64,000 bases of DNA from Brevibacterium sp. RIT 803 (GCF_016892625.1 NZ_JAFEMW010000001.1:620001-684000), one strand, 5' to 3'. Positions 15,070 through 24,799 are shown, counted from the stretch's first letter. The notes: generated by a model from the sequence alone, not told the origin. Made by a program: numbers and translations.

Positions 15070-15845
15070 CAGTCCGTCTTGAGGCGCGGCTGGCCCGCCC
15101 AGGCATCTTCCATCTCGGCGAAGGCTCGATCCATCATCTTCGTCATCGCAGCGTGAGCACGATCGGGGTCCCCGTTGCCGATGGCATCGGCAACGTCGAA
15201 GTGCCATTGCAGCGCCTCTGGATGGGGGAACTTCGGCATCAGCCCGGCGTGCGTTCGACCGCGCAGGATTTCGGCGACGACCGAGTCGAAGGAAGCGAAG
15301 AGTTCGTTGCCGCCGGCTCTCAGGACTGCCCGATGATAGGCGATATCGACCTCCAGCACAGCCTCAACATCGCCTTTGCGTCCGCTGGTGCGCATTCTGG
15401 CGGCCAATCCCATGATCTCCTCGGCCGCTTCGCCTGAGGCATGGATGGCGGCCAAGTGTGCAGCCTGAGGTTCGATGGCGACTCTCAGCTCGGTCAGGGA
15501 ACGCAGTTGGAGCGCCGGGGTGGCGGCCATTCGCCACCGCACCACCAGAGGGTCGAGTATGGTCCATTCCCGCATGGACAGAATCACCAGCCCCAAGCGG
15601 CGGATCGGCTTGACCATCCCCAGGGACTCCAGAACACGCACCACTTCGCGCACCACCGAGAGCGAGACTTCGTATCTCACACGCAGCTCCTCGGCCCGGA
15701 CGACCGTTCCCGCTTCCAGGTCACCGGTGACGATGTCAGTGCCGATCGAATTGAGAAGACTTTCGTGGAGGTTGCCGCCAGACATCCGACTGCTCGTCCG
15801 ATCGTCAGCCGCAGAGCCCGGACCAGGATCCTTCGCTTCGGCCAT
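15069..15845 (-). CDS. GntR-family regulator with FCD domain
   Basis: A 258-residue repressor-type protein. The winged helix-turn-helix covers about residues 25-95 and includes LRVRYEVSLSVVREVVRVLE and LGMVKPIRRLGLVI. The C-terminal FCD domain (about 105-245) has the metal-site pattern with VDIAYHRAVLRAGGNELF and a later WHFDVADAIGNGDPDRAH. FCD regulators bind sugar acids or other organic acids; gluconate or 6-phosphogluconate is the obvious ligand next to gntK-gntP-gnd. Its ATG shares one base with the ispE stop (TGATG on the minus strand), so it is translated as the third gene of a ksgA-ispE-regulator operon, an unusual arrangement for a catabolic repressor. Confidence 0.85.
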   Translation of the reverse strand: MAEAKDPGPGSAADDRTSSRMSGGNLHESLLNSIGTDIVTGDLEAGTVVRAEELRVRYEVSLSVVREVVRVLESLGMVKPIRRLGLVILSMREWTILDPLVVRWRMAATPALQLRSLTELRVAIEPQAAHLAAIHASGEAAEEIMGLAARMRTSGRKGDVEAVLEVDIAYHRAVLRAGGNELFASFDSVVAEILRGRTHAGLMPKFPHPEALQWHFDVADAIGNGDPDRAHAAMTKMMDRAFAEMEDAWAGQPRLKTD

Positions 15846-16792
15846 CAGTGCTCGATGATGTGGGCGCCGGGGGCAGGTCCCGTGGTCCGCAGCGCTTCCT
15901 TGACTCCGCGGGTGGCCTGGAGCAGGACCGCGAGGTCAAGGGCGTGATGGGCGTCGCGGGCGAGGAAGCCGATCGTCGGGCCTGAGCCGCTGAGCAGGGG
16001 CAGGAGAGCACCGGCTGCACGCCCGGCCTCCATCACCTCGGCGAGTTCGGGCATGGCCGATATCGCGGCATCGGTGAGGTCGTTGGCGGCCGCGGTGGCC
16101 AGGGTGTCCGGGTCGCCGGCGGCGAGTGCCGTGAGCACCTCGGCGGGCACGACCGCCGGTTCGGGGTTCGGGGTGAGTTCGTCGAATCGTGAGTACATCG
16201 CCGGCGTCGACAGCTGCCTCGCCGAGGTGGCCATGACCCAGTGGAATGATCCGCGGGTGAGGACGGGGCTGAGTTTCTCCCCGCGTCCGTGGCCGATGGC
16301 CGTTCCTCCGTGGAGGAGGAAGGCGACGTCGGCCCCGACTCCGACCGCGCAGTCGTGGAGGATCGACTCCTCGACTCCCCCGACAAGGTGGGCGGCACCG
16401 CACAGTGCTGCGGCCGCGTCGGCCGATCCCCCGCCCATACCGCCGGCGACGGGGACCTGTTTGTCGATGACGATGTCGAGCTCGCGCAGGACGTCGACGT
16501 CGCGTTCGTCTTCGAGGGCTGCGATGAGGAGGTTGATGGCCTTGCGGGCGAAGTTCGACTCGTCCTGGGGCACCTCGGCGTCTCCGTAGCGACCGCCGAC
16601 GACGATCGAGGAGCTCCCGCCAGGGACCAGGGTCACGGTCTCATTGAGGTTGAGTGCCTGGAACACCGTCGCGAGTTCGTGGTATCCGTCATCGCCGGCC
16701 CCACCGACGCCGAGGTGGACGTTGATCTTGCCCGGCGCCTGCACCTTCACCGGCGTCAGGGTCTTCGGGCACGAGTGCAGCTGTGCGCTCAT
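15845..16792 (-). CDS. ispE: 4-diphosphocytidyl-2-C-methyl-D-erythritol kinase
   Basis: A 315-residue GHMP kinase of the non-mevalonate isoprenoid pathway, phosphorylating CDP-methylerythritol at the 2-hydroxyl. The N-terminal APGKINVHLGVG carries the catalytic lysine (Lys22), DGYHELATVFQAL is the substrate block, and PVAGGMGGGSADAAAALC (residues 114-131) is the GHMP phosphate loop with Asp125. SGSGPTIGFL near the C terminus is the third GHMP motif. Its ATG overlaps the ksgA stop by four bases (ATGA), and its own stop overlaps the next start. The ksgA-ispE pairing is common in actinobacteria, which supports both names. Confidence 0.95.
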   Translation of the reverse strand: MSAQLHSCPKTLTPVKVQAPGKINVHLGVGGAGDDGYHELATVFQALNLNETVTLVPGGSSSIVVGGRYGDAEVPQDESNFARKAINLLIAALEDERDVDVLRELDIVIDKQVPVAGGMGGGSADAAAALCGAAHLVGGVEESILHDCAVGVGADVAFLLHGGTAIGHGRGEKLSPVLTRGSFHWVMATSARQLSTPAMYSRFDELTPNPEPAVVPAEVLTALAAGDPDTLATAAANDLTDAAISAMPELAEVMEAGRAAGALLPLLSGSGPTIGFLARDAHHALDLAVLLQATRGVKEALRTTGPAPGAHIIEH

Positions 16793-17700
16793 GATCGTGC
16801 GCTTCCCGTTGCGGAAGTGTCACCCTGTGCGGCGCCGGCTGCGGCGAGTCGTTCGAAGTCTGCGACGCCGAGGGCTTCGCCGCGCGTCTTGGGGTCGATG
16901 TCTGCAGCACGCAGCAGCTCTTCTGCTCGCTGTGCGCTGCCGGCCCACGTCGCCAGGGCAGCGCGCAGGGTCTTACGACGTTGGGCGAATGCGGCGTCGA
17001 CGACGCCGAACAGCCGACGTCGCTGTTCCGGATCACGGTGGGTGCGGGTGACATCGATGTGGACGAGTCCGGAGTCGATGTTCGGGGCCGGCCAGAACAC
17101 GTTCTTGCCGATGCGTCCGGCCAGAGTGACGTCGCCGTACCACTGGGCCTTGACGCTGGGCACACCGTAGGTGCGGGATCCGGGACCGGCAGCGAGTCGT
17201 TCTGCGACTTCGAGTTGGACCATGACGAGCACGGACTCCAGACTCGGGAAGATCTCGAGGAAGTGCAGCAGCACCGGGACCGCAACGTTATAGGGCAGGT
17301 TCGCGACCAGAGCATCGGGTGCCGTGGGCAATTCGGTGACCCTGAGCGCATCGGCATTGACGAGTTCGAAGTTCGCGGTCTCGTCGGCTGCGGCTGTGCT
17401 CTGCCCGTGCTTATCTGCTCTCTTCCCGTACTTCTCAACCGTCGCAGGCAGGCGGGCGGCCAGGACCTCATCGATCTCAACGGCGGTGACATGGTGTCCG
17501 GCTTCCAGCAGCCCCAGCGTCAGCGAGCCCAGGCCGGGCCCGATCTCGACGACGCTGCTGTGGTCCTGGAGCTTCGCGGACGTCACGATCGAGCGCACGG
17601 TATTGGGGTCGATGACGAAGTTCTGCCCCTTCTGCTTAGTCGGGCGCAGACCGATGTCGGCGGCGATTTCGCGAATGTCGCGTGCGGTCAATAACGTCAC
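16789..17700 (-). CDS. rsmA: 16S rRNA dimethyladenosine transferase
   Basis: A 303-residue enzyme (also called KsgA) that dimethylates two adjacent adenines near the 3' end of 16S rRNA during 30S assembly. Key pieces are QKGQNFVIDPNTV (residues 23-35), the SAM-binding VVEIGPGLGSLTLGL (50-64), TAVEIDEVLAARL, and the catalytic NLPYNVAVPVL. The C-terminal helical domain with ARRKTLRAAL-like AQRRKTLRAALA is present. GTG 17700 is preferred over a start 13 codons earlier because homologues begin at this point (TLLTARDIREIA). The insert KRADKHGQSTAAADETANFE lengthens one loop. It heads the operon with ispE and the GntR regulator. Confidence 0.95.
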   Translation of the reverse strand: MTLLTARDIREIAADIGLRPTKQKGQNFVIDPNTVRSIVTSAKLQDHSSVVEIGPGLGSLTLGLLEAGHHVTAVEIDEVLAARLPATVEKYGKRADKHGQSTAAADETANFELVNADALRVTELPTAPDALVANLPYNVAVPVLLHFLEIFPSLESVLVMVQLEVAERLAAGPGSRTYGVPSVKAQWYGDVTLAGRIGKNVFWPAPNIDSGLVHIDVTRTHRDPEQRRRLFGVVDAAFAQRRKTLRAALATWAGSAQRAEELLRAADIDPKTRGEALGVADFERLAAAGAAQGDTSATGSARS

Positions 17701-17807
17701 AGCCAACAACTTACAGCACTCATTCCCAGGCACAATCACCGAGCACTCCCGACGCGATTTCCTTACGCTCCTGCAACATCGCAGTCAGACTGCTGACGCC
17801 AGGACGA

Positions 17808-17813
17808 TAGGGT
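17808..17813 (+). promoter_or_regulatory. Putative -10 box, leaderless start of the methyltransferase
   Basis: TAGGGT ends seven bases before ATG 17821. Spacing fits transcription starting at the A of the start codon. An alternative GTG at 17812 overlaps this hexamer and would then be too early. Confidence 0.35.
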
Positions 17814-17820
17814 GAACGGT

Positions 17821-19080
17821 ATGGATCCGCAGACACTCACCGAACTCCTCGACGTCTCCGTCCTCGACCGGCTCGACCGAATCGAGGACCTGCCTGCCGA
17901 TGAGCTCGCCCGATCATCGGCGCTGCGCAAGGAAGGCTATTCCGCCGAGGTGACCGCTGGCCTGCTCACACAGGCCCAGCTGCGCAAAGACGCTGTGAAG
18001 AAGCTTGGTCCGTTCGCCGAGGACATGCTGTTCACTCGTGACGGTCTGGCCCAAGCCACACGGCTGCCGGTGGCCGCCCATCACGCCCGCCGCCTCCTCG
18101 GCGAAGGCAAGGACACCGGTGGCGACGAGGGTGCTGACGGCAGTGCTGATGCGGCAGATTCCACACCCACGATCGCGGATCTGGGCTGTGGGATCGGCGC
18201 CGACTCCTTCGCCTTCGCCGGGATGGGCGCCCAGGTCACCGCCGTCGACGCAGACGAGGTCACGGCCGCCATCGCCAGCTTCAACCTCCGCCACCTGGCC
18301 AATGCCAGCGTCGAGCACGCCCGCGCCGAAGACATCGACACCTCCGCATTCGACGCCCTGTGGTTCGATCCGGCCCGCCGCACAGTCGGGAAGGGGTCCA
18401 AGAGCGGCTCCACCGCACGCATCTTCGACCCCGAAGACTTCTCCCCTTCCCTGTCCTGGGTCATCGACAAGGCGCTCGCAGCGAAGGCCGCAGGCGTCAA
18501 ACTCGGACCGGCGCTCGACCACAGCCTCATCCCCGATGAGGCCGAGGCACAATGGGTCTCCCACCTCGGCGAAGTCGTCGAGGTCTGCCTCTATTTCGGC
18601 GAGGCCAGGCAGCGTCCCGGGCGCAGCGCTCTCGTCATGGGCGAGCGCACACTCCTCGTCCACGAAGATGATCTTCCCGCCGACGATGAGGACGGCGTCG
18701 GTGAGCTCGGTCAGTACCTCCTCGAACCCGACGGCGCGATCGTGCGCGCCGGACTCGTCACCGCACTGTGCGGACCCTTGCAGGCTCGCCGCGTCCACCC
18801 GAAGATCGCCTACCTGACCACGGACGCCGAACCCAGCGGCCCGGCCGCTGCCGGGGTCACCACCTATGAGGTCGCCGATGTGCTGCCGGCGAAGATCCCG
18901 AGCCTGCGCAAGGCCCTCATCAGCCGCGGCATCGGCTCGGTCGTGATCAAAAAGCGCGGAGCTGATATTGTTCCTGACCAGGTCAGGCGTCAACTCAAAT
19001 TGCCGGCCGGAGACAAGGCGACACTGGTCTTCACCCGCCTGGGCGATCGTCATGTCGTCCTCCTGACCCAACCCTGTTGA
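17821..19080 (+). CDS. SAM-dependent methyltransferase with THUMP-like C-terminal domain
   Basis: A 419-residue protein found widely in actinobacteria. The Rossmann-fold methyltransferase covers about residues 60-280: motif I is IADLGCGIGADSFAFA (118-133), followed by VTAVDADEVTAAIA and the substrate-side ALWFDPARR. The last 80 or so residues (from PAKIPSLRKALISRGIGSV with VIKKRG and a final RLGDRHVVLL) match the THUMP-like domain seen in this family. THUMP-type domains bind RNA, so an rRNA or tRNA target is likely but not established. ATG 17821 is chosen for the leaderless promoter geometry; GTG 17812 is possible. The linker GEGKDTGGDEGADGSADAA is low in complexity. The stop codon lies in a 19-bp duplication. 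Confidence 0.8.
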   Translation: MDPQTLTELLDVSVLDRLDRIEDLPADELARSSALRKEGYSAEVTAGLLTQAQLRKDAVKKLGPFAEDMLFTRDGLAQATRLPVAAHHARRLLGEGKDTGGDEGADGSADAADSTPTIADLGCGIGADSFAFAGMGAQVTAVDADEVTAAIASFNLRHLANASVEHARAEDIDTSAFDALWFDPARRTVGKGSKSGSTARIFDPEDFSPSLSWVIDKALAAKAAGVKLGPALDHSLIPDEAEAQWVSHLGEVVEVCLYFGEARQRPGRSALVMGERTLLVHEDDLPADDEDGVGELGQYLLEPDGAIVRAGLVTALCGPLQARRVHPKIAYLTTDAEPSGPAAAGVTTYEVADVLPAKIPSLRKALISRGIGSVVIKKRGADIVPDQVRRQLKLPAGDKATLVFTRLGDRHVVLLTQPC

Positions 19081-19104
19081 ACCGTCCCAACCCTGCCGAA
19101 CTCC
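19067..19104. repeat. 19-bp tandem duplication spanning a stop codon
   Basis: CCCAACCCTGTTGAACCGT (19067-19085) is followed directly by CCCAACCCTGCCGAACTCC (19086-19104), with 15 of 19 bases the same. The TGA of the methyltransferase gene lies in the first copy. Confidence 0.65.
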
Positions 19105-19134
19105 CTGCGCCCCACCTCACTAGGAGAATCCCCC

Positions 19135-19971
19135 ATGAACCGCTCCGACGTTCTCATCACCGCCGACGAGCTCCTCGCTCGCCTCTCCGACGACGGATCC
19201 ACGCCGAGGCTGCTCGACGTCCGCTGGACATTGCAGAATCCTGATGGCCGCGAAGACTTCACCGCCGGGCACATTCCCGGAGCCGTCTACGTCGACTTGG
19301 ACACCGAACTCGCCGCACACTCCGAGACTGACCCCACAGCGGGACGACACCCGCTGCCGTCTGCCGAGGCATTCCAGGACCAGGTCCGGGCCTGGGGCAT
19401 CGACCAGCTCACCGACGTCGTCGTCTATGACGATAATTCGGGCCAGGGCGCCGCGCGCGCCTGGTGGCTGCTGAAGTGGGCGGGTATGAAGGCACGAGTC
19501 CTCGACGGCGGCCTGCAGGCTTTCGTTGCCGCCGGAGGCGAGTTGGCCACCGGAGCCGGTGACCCCGTCCAGCCGAGCACCGTGACGATCTCCCCCGATT
19601 CGATGCCCGTCATCGACGCCGACGCGGCAGCAGCATGGACAGGGGTCCTCCTCGATGCCCGCGCCGGCGAACGTTTCCGTGGAGAGACCGAGCCGATCGA
19701 CTCACAGGCCGGCCACATTCCAGGCGCCACGAGCGCGCCCGCCAGCGAAAACACCGCAGACGGCCAGTTCCTCGATGAGGAGACTCTGCGGTCGCGATTC
19801 TCGGCCCTCGGCGCTCTCGACCACCCCGTCGGCGTCTACTGCGGTTCAGGCGTCAGCGCCTGCCACAATGCCTTGGCGCTGGCGACCCTCGGTGTTGAGA
19901 CGAGCCTCTACCCGGCCAGCTGGTCGGGATGGTCATCCGACCCGGCCCGCCCGGTCGCAACTGGAGCCTGA
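19135..19971 (+). CDS. Sulfurtransferase (tandem rhodanese domains)
   Basis: A 278-residue protein with two rhodanese modules. The N-terminal, non-catalytic one contains LLDVRWTLQNPDGREDF and GHIPGAVYVDLDTELA (residues 26-60). The C-terminal one has LLDARAGERFRGE, GHIPGATSAP and the active loop GVYCGSGVSACHNALAL with Cys236. It transfers sulfane sulfur from thiosulfate or 3-mercaptopyruvate to cyanide or another thiol acceptor. The loop CGSGVSA resembles mercaptopyruvate sulfurtransferases (CGSGVTA) more than thiosulfate ones (CRKGVTA). The start ATG has AGGAGAATCCCCC upstream. It follows the methyltransferase by 54 bp and may share its transcript. Confidence 0.9.
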   Translation: MNRSDVLITADELLARLSDDGSTPRLLDVRWTLQNPDGREDFTAGHIPGAVYVDLDTELAAHSETDPTAGRHPLPSAEAFQDQVRAWGIDQLTDVVVYDDNSGQGAARAWWLLKWAGMKARVLDGGLQAFVAAGGELATGAGDPVQPSTVTISPDSMPVIDADAAAAWTGVLLDARAGERFRGETEPIDSQAGHIPGATSAPASENTADGQFLDEETLRSRFSALGALDHPVGVYCGSGVSACHNALALATLGVETSLYPASWSGWSSDPARPVATGA

Positions 19972-20191
19972 GAACCTCCCGGCTTCACCCGCAGTCGGCA
20001 GCCGCGAACAGCAGTTCCATCACCAACGGTCGGCAAGTCCACCTTGATCTCAGCCCAGATATCGAGGGCACGTGCCGACCGTCTGCCATTCGCACCCCTC
20101 ACACCCCGGCGCGAGCCCACCCGGAACGTCGAACCCCCGCCCTCGCTCTCGAGTCGGCATTCTTCGTCGCAGAATTGTCATTTTCGAGCTG

Positions 20192-20328
20192 TTACATAGG
20201 CCGATTTGTTACATACAAGCATGGAAGATGGTGAGAGATGGGTCATATCACCACCGGACAGCACCAGGCAAACGCGCAACTGTTACAGAAACTTCAGCGC
20301 AGAATAAGCTTCTGACCTGCATTGTTAC
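20192..20328. promoter_or_regulatory. Scattered GTTAC boxes upstream of the NlpC/P60 gene
   Basis: GTTAC occurs at 20192-20196, 20209-20213, 20282-20286 and 20324-20328, the first two as GTTACATA copies 17 bp apart. They precede the denser set at 20358-20394. The rest of 19972-20518 (547 bp) holds no gene I can support; the region is AT-richer than its surroundings from about 20160 on. Confidence 0.35.
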
Positions 20329-20357
20329 CCACTGAGATGAAAACTCCTCGCCCAATG

Positions 20358-20394
20358 TAACGAAAACGTGACATTAGGTCACTGATTGGTTACA
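20358..20394. promoter_or_regulatory. Four-box GTNAC dyad, possible MtrA-type operator
   Basis: GTAAC (20358), GTGAC (20369), GTCAC (20379) and GTTAC (20390) form a nearly perfect dyad: two direct repeats of GTNAC-N6-GTNAC with an 11-bp period face each other in opposite orientation. Direct GTNAC repeats are known for the actinobacterial response regulator MtrA, which controls cell-wall hydrolase genes. The downstream gene is such a hydrolase, so the match is meaningful, but the regulator is inferred. Confidence 0.5.
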
Positions 20395-20398
20395 GTTG

Positions 20399-20430
20399 TG
20401 AAGGTCGGTCGCGAGAGTGCCGACTTCACA
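20399..20430 (+). promoter_or_regulatory. Hairpin in the leader of the NlpC/P60 gene
   Basis: GTGAAGGTCGG (20399-20409) and CCGACTTCAC (20421-20430) pair over ten base pairs with one bulged G around an 11-base loop. It follows the GTNAC dyad directly and lies about 90 bases before the start codon. It could be a leader structure or simply a protein-binding dyad. There is no T-tract. Confidence 0.35.
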
Positions 20431-20518
20431 GCGAGAACCGCACGCCACGCTCGATGTGAAATCACTAAGGACCGAAAGTGGCGGTTGGGATTCTTCCAAT
20501 AGGTGACGAGAGGAAAAC

Positions 20519-21397
20519 GTGGCAACTAAGCAGCATGGCCGCCGAGCCGCAGAAGCCAAGGTCAAGACTCCCCTGACCGAACTGACCGATATCCTGAACG
20601 CCAACTCCGCCGTCTTCGGACGCCGTGCAGCCGTTGTCGCTGCCAGCGGTGGCCTGCTCACCGCAGCAGTCCTTCCGGCAGCAGGCCAAGGGGCCGAAGA
20701 CAAGGCCTCAGTCTCCGCGGAGTCAGAAGCTCAGACGCAGGTCGAGTTCAAAAACCAGTCGGCGACCGTCGCGGCGGACGAAGGCTCGTCTTCTCAGGGC
20801 AAGGACAAGAAGCAGAGCGCCTCCATCGGTGTCGATGTCGAGAACATCACTGCTGAGGCCGCTCCCAAGCCGAAGCCGAAGCCGAAGCCAGAACCCGTCG
20901 AGACCACCGAAGACGAACCAGCCGACGAGGCTGCTCCGGCTCCAGAACCCGCAGAAGACAACTCAGGCGACTCCGCCAACACCGGCTCTTCGGACTCCGG
21001 CGACGAGGACAAGGGCGAGAGCAAGGACTCCGGTTCCGATGCAGGCTCAATGGACGGCTCGAAAGCTGAGCAGGTCATGAGCTGGGCAGCCAAGGGCGTC
21101 GGCACTCCATATGTCTACGGTGGAACCTCGCAGAGCGGCTGGGACTGCTCCGGTTACACCAAGTGGGTCTACGGCAAGGTCGGTGTCGATCTGCCTCGCA
21201 ACTCCGGTGCACAGAAGGCCGCTGGTCAGGTCGTCTCCCAGTCGGAGGCCAAGCCCGGTGACCTCATCTGGCACCCAGGTCACGTCGGCATCTACGCCGG
21301 TGACGGTCAGATGTACGATGCCGGCTCACCAGGGTCAGGCACCTCGAAGCGCAGCTACAGCTGGATGGGTGACGTCACCTTCATTCGCGTTCTCTGA
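20519..21397 (+). CDS. NlpC/P60 cell-wall peptidase
   Basis: A 292-residue exported peptidoglycan hydrolase. The N-terminal 30 residues are basic, then FGRRAAVVAASGGLLTAAVL (33-52) forms a signal segment with a twin arginine. A long acidic and lysine-proline linker follows (PKPKPKPKPEP at 116-126, then Asp/Ser/Gly-rich to 180). The catalytic NlpC/P60 domain is residues 183-292, with Cys210 in GWDCSGYTKWVY and His255 in HPGHVGIYAGDG. Such endopeptidases cut the peptide stems at daughter-cell separation. GTG 20519 has GAGAGG upstream. The 547-bp upstream region carries repeated GTNAC boxes and a hairpin, so it is probably tightly controlled. A strong terminator follows. Confidence 0.92.
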   Translation: MATKQHGRRAAEAKVKTPLTELTDILNANSAVFGRRAAVVAASGGLLTAAVLPAAGQGAEDKASVSAESEAQTQVEFKNQSATVAADEGSSSQGKDKKQSASIGVDVENITAEAAPKPKPKPKPEPVETTEDEPADEAAPAPEPAEDNSGDSANTGSSDSGDEDKGESKDSGSDAGSMDGSKAEQVMSWAAKGVGTPYVYGGTSQSGWDCSGYTKWVYGKVGVDLPRNSGAQKAAGQVVSQSEAKPGDLIWHPGHVGIYAGDGQMYDAGSPGSGTSKRSYSWMGDVTFIRVL

Positions 21398-21412
21398 TCC
21401 GGTTACACGAAG

Positions 21413-21457
21413 AACCCCTCGTCCGCCTTGATGGTCCCAGCCGGACGAGGGGTTTTT
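21413..21457 (+). terminator. Rho-independent terminator of the NlpC/P60 gene
   Basis: AACCCCTCGTCCG (21413-21425) pairs perfectly with CGGACGAGGGGTT (21442-21454), and the T run that ends the right arm continues to 21457. Loop of 16 bases. It starts 15 bases after the stop codon. Confidence 0.9.
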
Positions 21458-21494
21458 CGTGCCCTGCCGCAATGCTGCGGTCTGGGATGCTGCT

Positions 21495-23147
21495 TCAGCT
21501 GCAGTCCGGAGCCTTGTCGCTTCCGTCGTAGTCGACGGGCAGCTTGCCTGAGGCACTGAGATCACCCTTGAGCCATTTCGCCACGGCCTTCAGCGCATGG
21601 GGATTGCTGTCATAAGCCGTCACTGCCGACTGTGCCGAGGTAGTGCGCATCGTCCACGGTGCAGCGGTACCGACTGCCACCTCGGCGGAGGTGTCCGGGC
21701 TCAGGCTCACGCTCGTCCCACCGGAGCCGACTGTGAGACCCGCGTCCTTGGCCGCCTTGGTCAATTCGGTCTTCTCCTTCTCGCTGCCGCCGACGATGGA
21801 GATCGAGTCGGTGCCCTCGAATGCGCACTCCCCTTTGAGGACCGTCAGTGATTTCTCAGCCACATCGGTGAGGACCTTCTGCGGATCCTCGGAACCGGCT
21901 GGCCCGGAGTCGCTCCCTGACCCGGAGTCGTCCCCATCGGAATCGTCGGTCATCGTCTTCTGGGTCTTCGCAGTCGCCAGCTGCATCGCCACCACGCGCT
22001 CTGCCTTCTTCTGCAGTTCGGACTTCTTCAGGTCACCGTCCTTCATGGCCTTGACCACCGCCTTCTGTGCGGCGGTAGAATCCGGTGGCATCAGCGCGAG
22101 ATCCGCGCCGGCGGACAGCGCCTTGACGGTCTCTATCCCACTCTGGTTCTGGTCCACAGCCTTCATATTGAGGGCGTCGGTGATGATGACTCCGTCGAAG
22201 TCGAGCGTGTCCCGCAGTGACTGATAGGCCTTCTCATTCAGCGTCGCCGGCGTCGTCTTCGCATCCGGCAGGCCGATGTGTCCCATCATCACCATCGGGA
22301 CGCCGGCCTTCACGGCGGACTTGAACGGCAGCAGGTCCGTGTCCTCGAGTTCCTTGATGCTCTTCTTCGACACCGGCAGGCTCTCGTGCGAGTCGACGTG
22401 AAGTCGACCATGGCCGGGGAAGTGCTTCGCGGAACTGGCGACACCGCCGAGGTGGTATCCGGTCGCAGCCTGTGCAACCACCTCGGCGGCTGCCTTGTGA
22501 TCGTCACCGGCCGAACGCACGTTGATGGCCACGTCATTCTCACCGGTTGTGACATCGGCGTCGGGGGCGAAATCGATGGTGAAGCCCAGGTCGGTGAGGT
22601 TCTGGCCCTGCACCTTGGTCGCGGTCTGCGTCAGGTCGGGATCCTGGGTCGCTGAGAGCGCCATCAGCGGTGGGAACGGCAGCGCGCCGGTGCCCAGTCG
22701 CGAGACCGGACCGCCCTCCTGATCGACGCCGATCGACACGGGCTGTCCCTTCGAACGTGCCGCGTTGACTGCTTCGGTGACACCCTTGACCTGGTCAGGA
22801 GTCGGATTCTCGGGCAGATTGTCGGCCATGACGATCAGCCCACCGAGGTTGTTGTCCTTCAGCAGGTTGACACCGGTCTGAATGTCGGTGCCCGACCAGG
22901 TGCCGATGATGAGGGATCCTGCCAGCTCATCGTCGGAGAACGATTCGACGATCTCCTTCGCCTCGTCGGCGAAGTCAGCGGGGCCGATGTCTGCGGGCTC
23001 GGCGGCCTTTTCGGGTTCGGCCCTCTGTGCCGATTGCGGGGCTTCGGCTTCCCCGGTCTTCTCCGGTTGCGGGTCGGACGTTCCACCGGAGCAACCGGTC
23101 AGGGCGAGCACGGCGGTTGCAGCGATGATGCCAAGTCTGGGGCGCAT
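21495..23147 (-). CDS. Lipoprotein beta-N-acetylhexosaminidase (GH3, NagZ-like)
   Basis: A 550-residue surface lipoprotein. The signal peptide ends in the lipobox LTGC with Cys19, followed by a charged linker to about residue 55. The GH3 catalytic domain (60-400) holds GVDQEGGPVSRLG (140-152), the family signature SSAKHFPGHGRLHVDSHESLP (238-258) with the acid/base histidine, and the nucleophile Asp324 in VIITDALNMKAV. A further domain of about 150 residues (400-550) is not catalytic and I do not recognise it. It would remove N-acetylglucosamine from muropeptides outside the membrane, in line with the convergent NlpC/P60 gene. ATG 23147 has no ribosome site; TAGCAT seven bases upstream suggests a leaderless mRNA. 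Confidence 0.9.
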   Translation of the reverse strand: MRPRLGIIAATAVLALTGCSGGTSDPQPEKTGEAEAPQSAQRAEPEKAAEPADIGPADFADEAKEIVESFSDDELAGSLIIGTWSGTDIQTGVNLLKDNNLGGLIVMADNLPENPTPDQVKGVTEAVNAARSKGQPVSIGVDQEGGPVSRLGTGALPFPPLMALSATQDPDLTQTATKVQGQNLTDLGFTIDFAPDADVTTGENDVAINVRSAGDDHKAAAEVVAQAATGYHLGGVASSAKHFPGHGRLHVDSHESLPVSKKSIKELEDTDLLPFKSAVKAGVPMVMMGHIGLPDAKTTPATLNEKAYQSLRDTLDFDGVIITDALNMKAVDQNQSGIETVKALSAGADLALMPPDSTAAQKAVVKAMKDGDLKKSELQKKAERVVAMQLATAKTQKTMTDDSDGDDSGSGSDSGPAGSEDPQKVLTDVAEKSLTVLKGECAFEGTDSISIVGGSEKEKTELTKAAKDAGLTVGSGGTSVSLSPDTSAEVAVGTAAPWTMRTTSAQSAVTAYDSNPHALKAVAKWLKGDLSASGKLPVDYDGSDKAPDCS

Positions 23148-23153
23148 AGCACC

Positions 23154-23159
23154 ATGCTA
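23154..23159 (-). promoter_or_regulatory. Putative -10 box of the hexosaminidase gene (leaderless)
   Basis: On the minus strand TAGCAT ends six bases before the ATG, so transcription would begin at or next to the start codon. No ribosome site is visible. Confidence 0.35.
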
Positions 23160-23202
23160 ATCGTCGAAGATGAACCAACGGTCGAACGCGGGAAGGGCGT
23201 GC

Positions 23203-23247
23203 CGGCGCTGCTTCGGACGTCGGCGCTGCTTCGGACGTCGGCGCTGC
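23203..23247. repeat. 18-bp tandem repeat (2.5 copies) next to a stop codon
   Basis: CGGCGCTGCTTCGGACGT occurs at 23203-23220 and, identically, at 23221-23238, followed by the first nine bases of a third copy (23239-23247). The array begins one base beyond the stop codon of the polyol dehydrogenase. The exact identity suggests that it is recent. Confidence 0.85.
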
Positions 23248-23248
23248 C

Positions 23249-24798
<1,550 letters not shown>

Positions 24799-24799
<1 letters not shown>

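Noticed and set aside
17914..19071. A 385-codon open frame opposite the methyltransferase gene
   Set aside because: Shadow frame; low-complexity translation with no motifs, while the plus-strand product has a clear SAM-binding motif.
20160..20518. A c-di-AMP (ydaO) riboswitch before the NlpC/P60 gene
   Set aside because: Such riboswitches are common in this position in actinobacteria, but the conserved core words are not visible; only GTNAC boxes and one hairpin can be supported.
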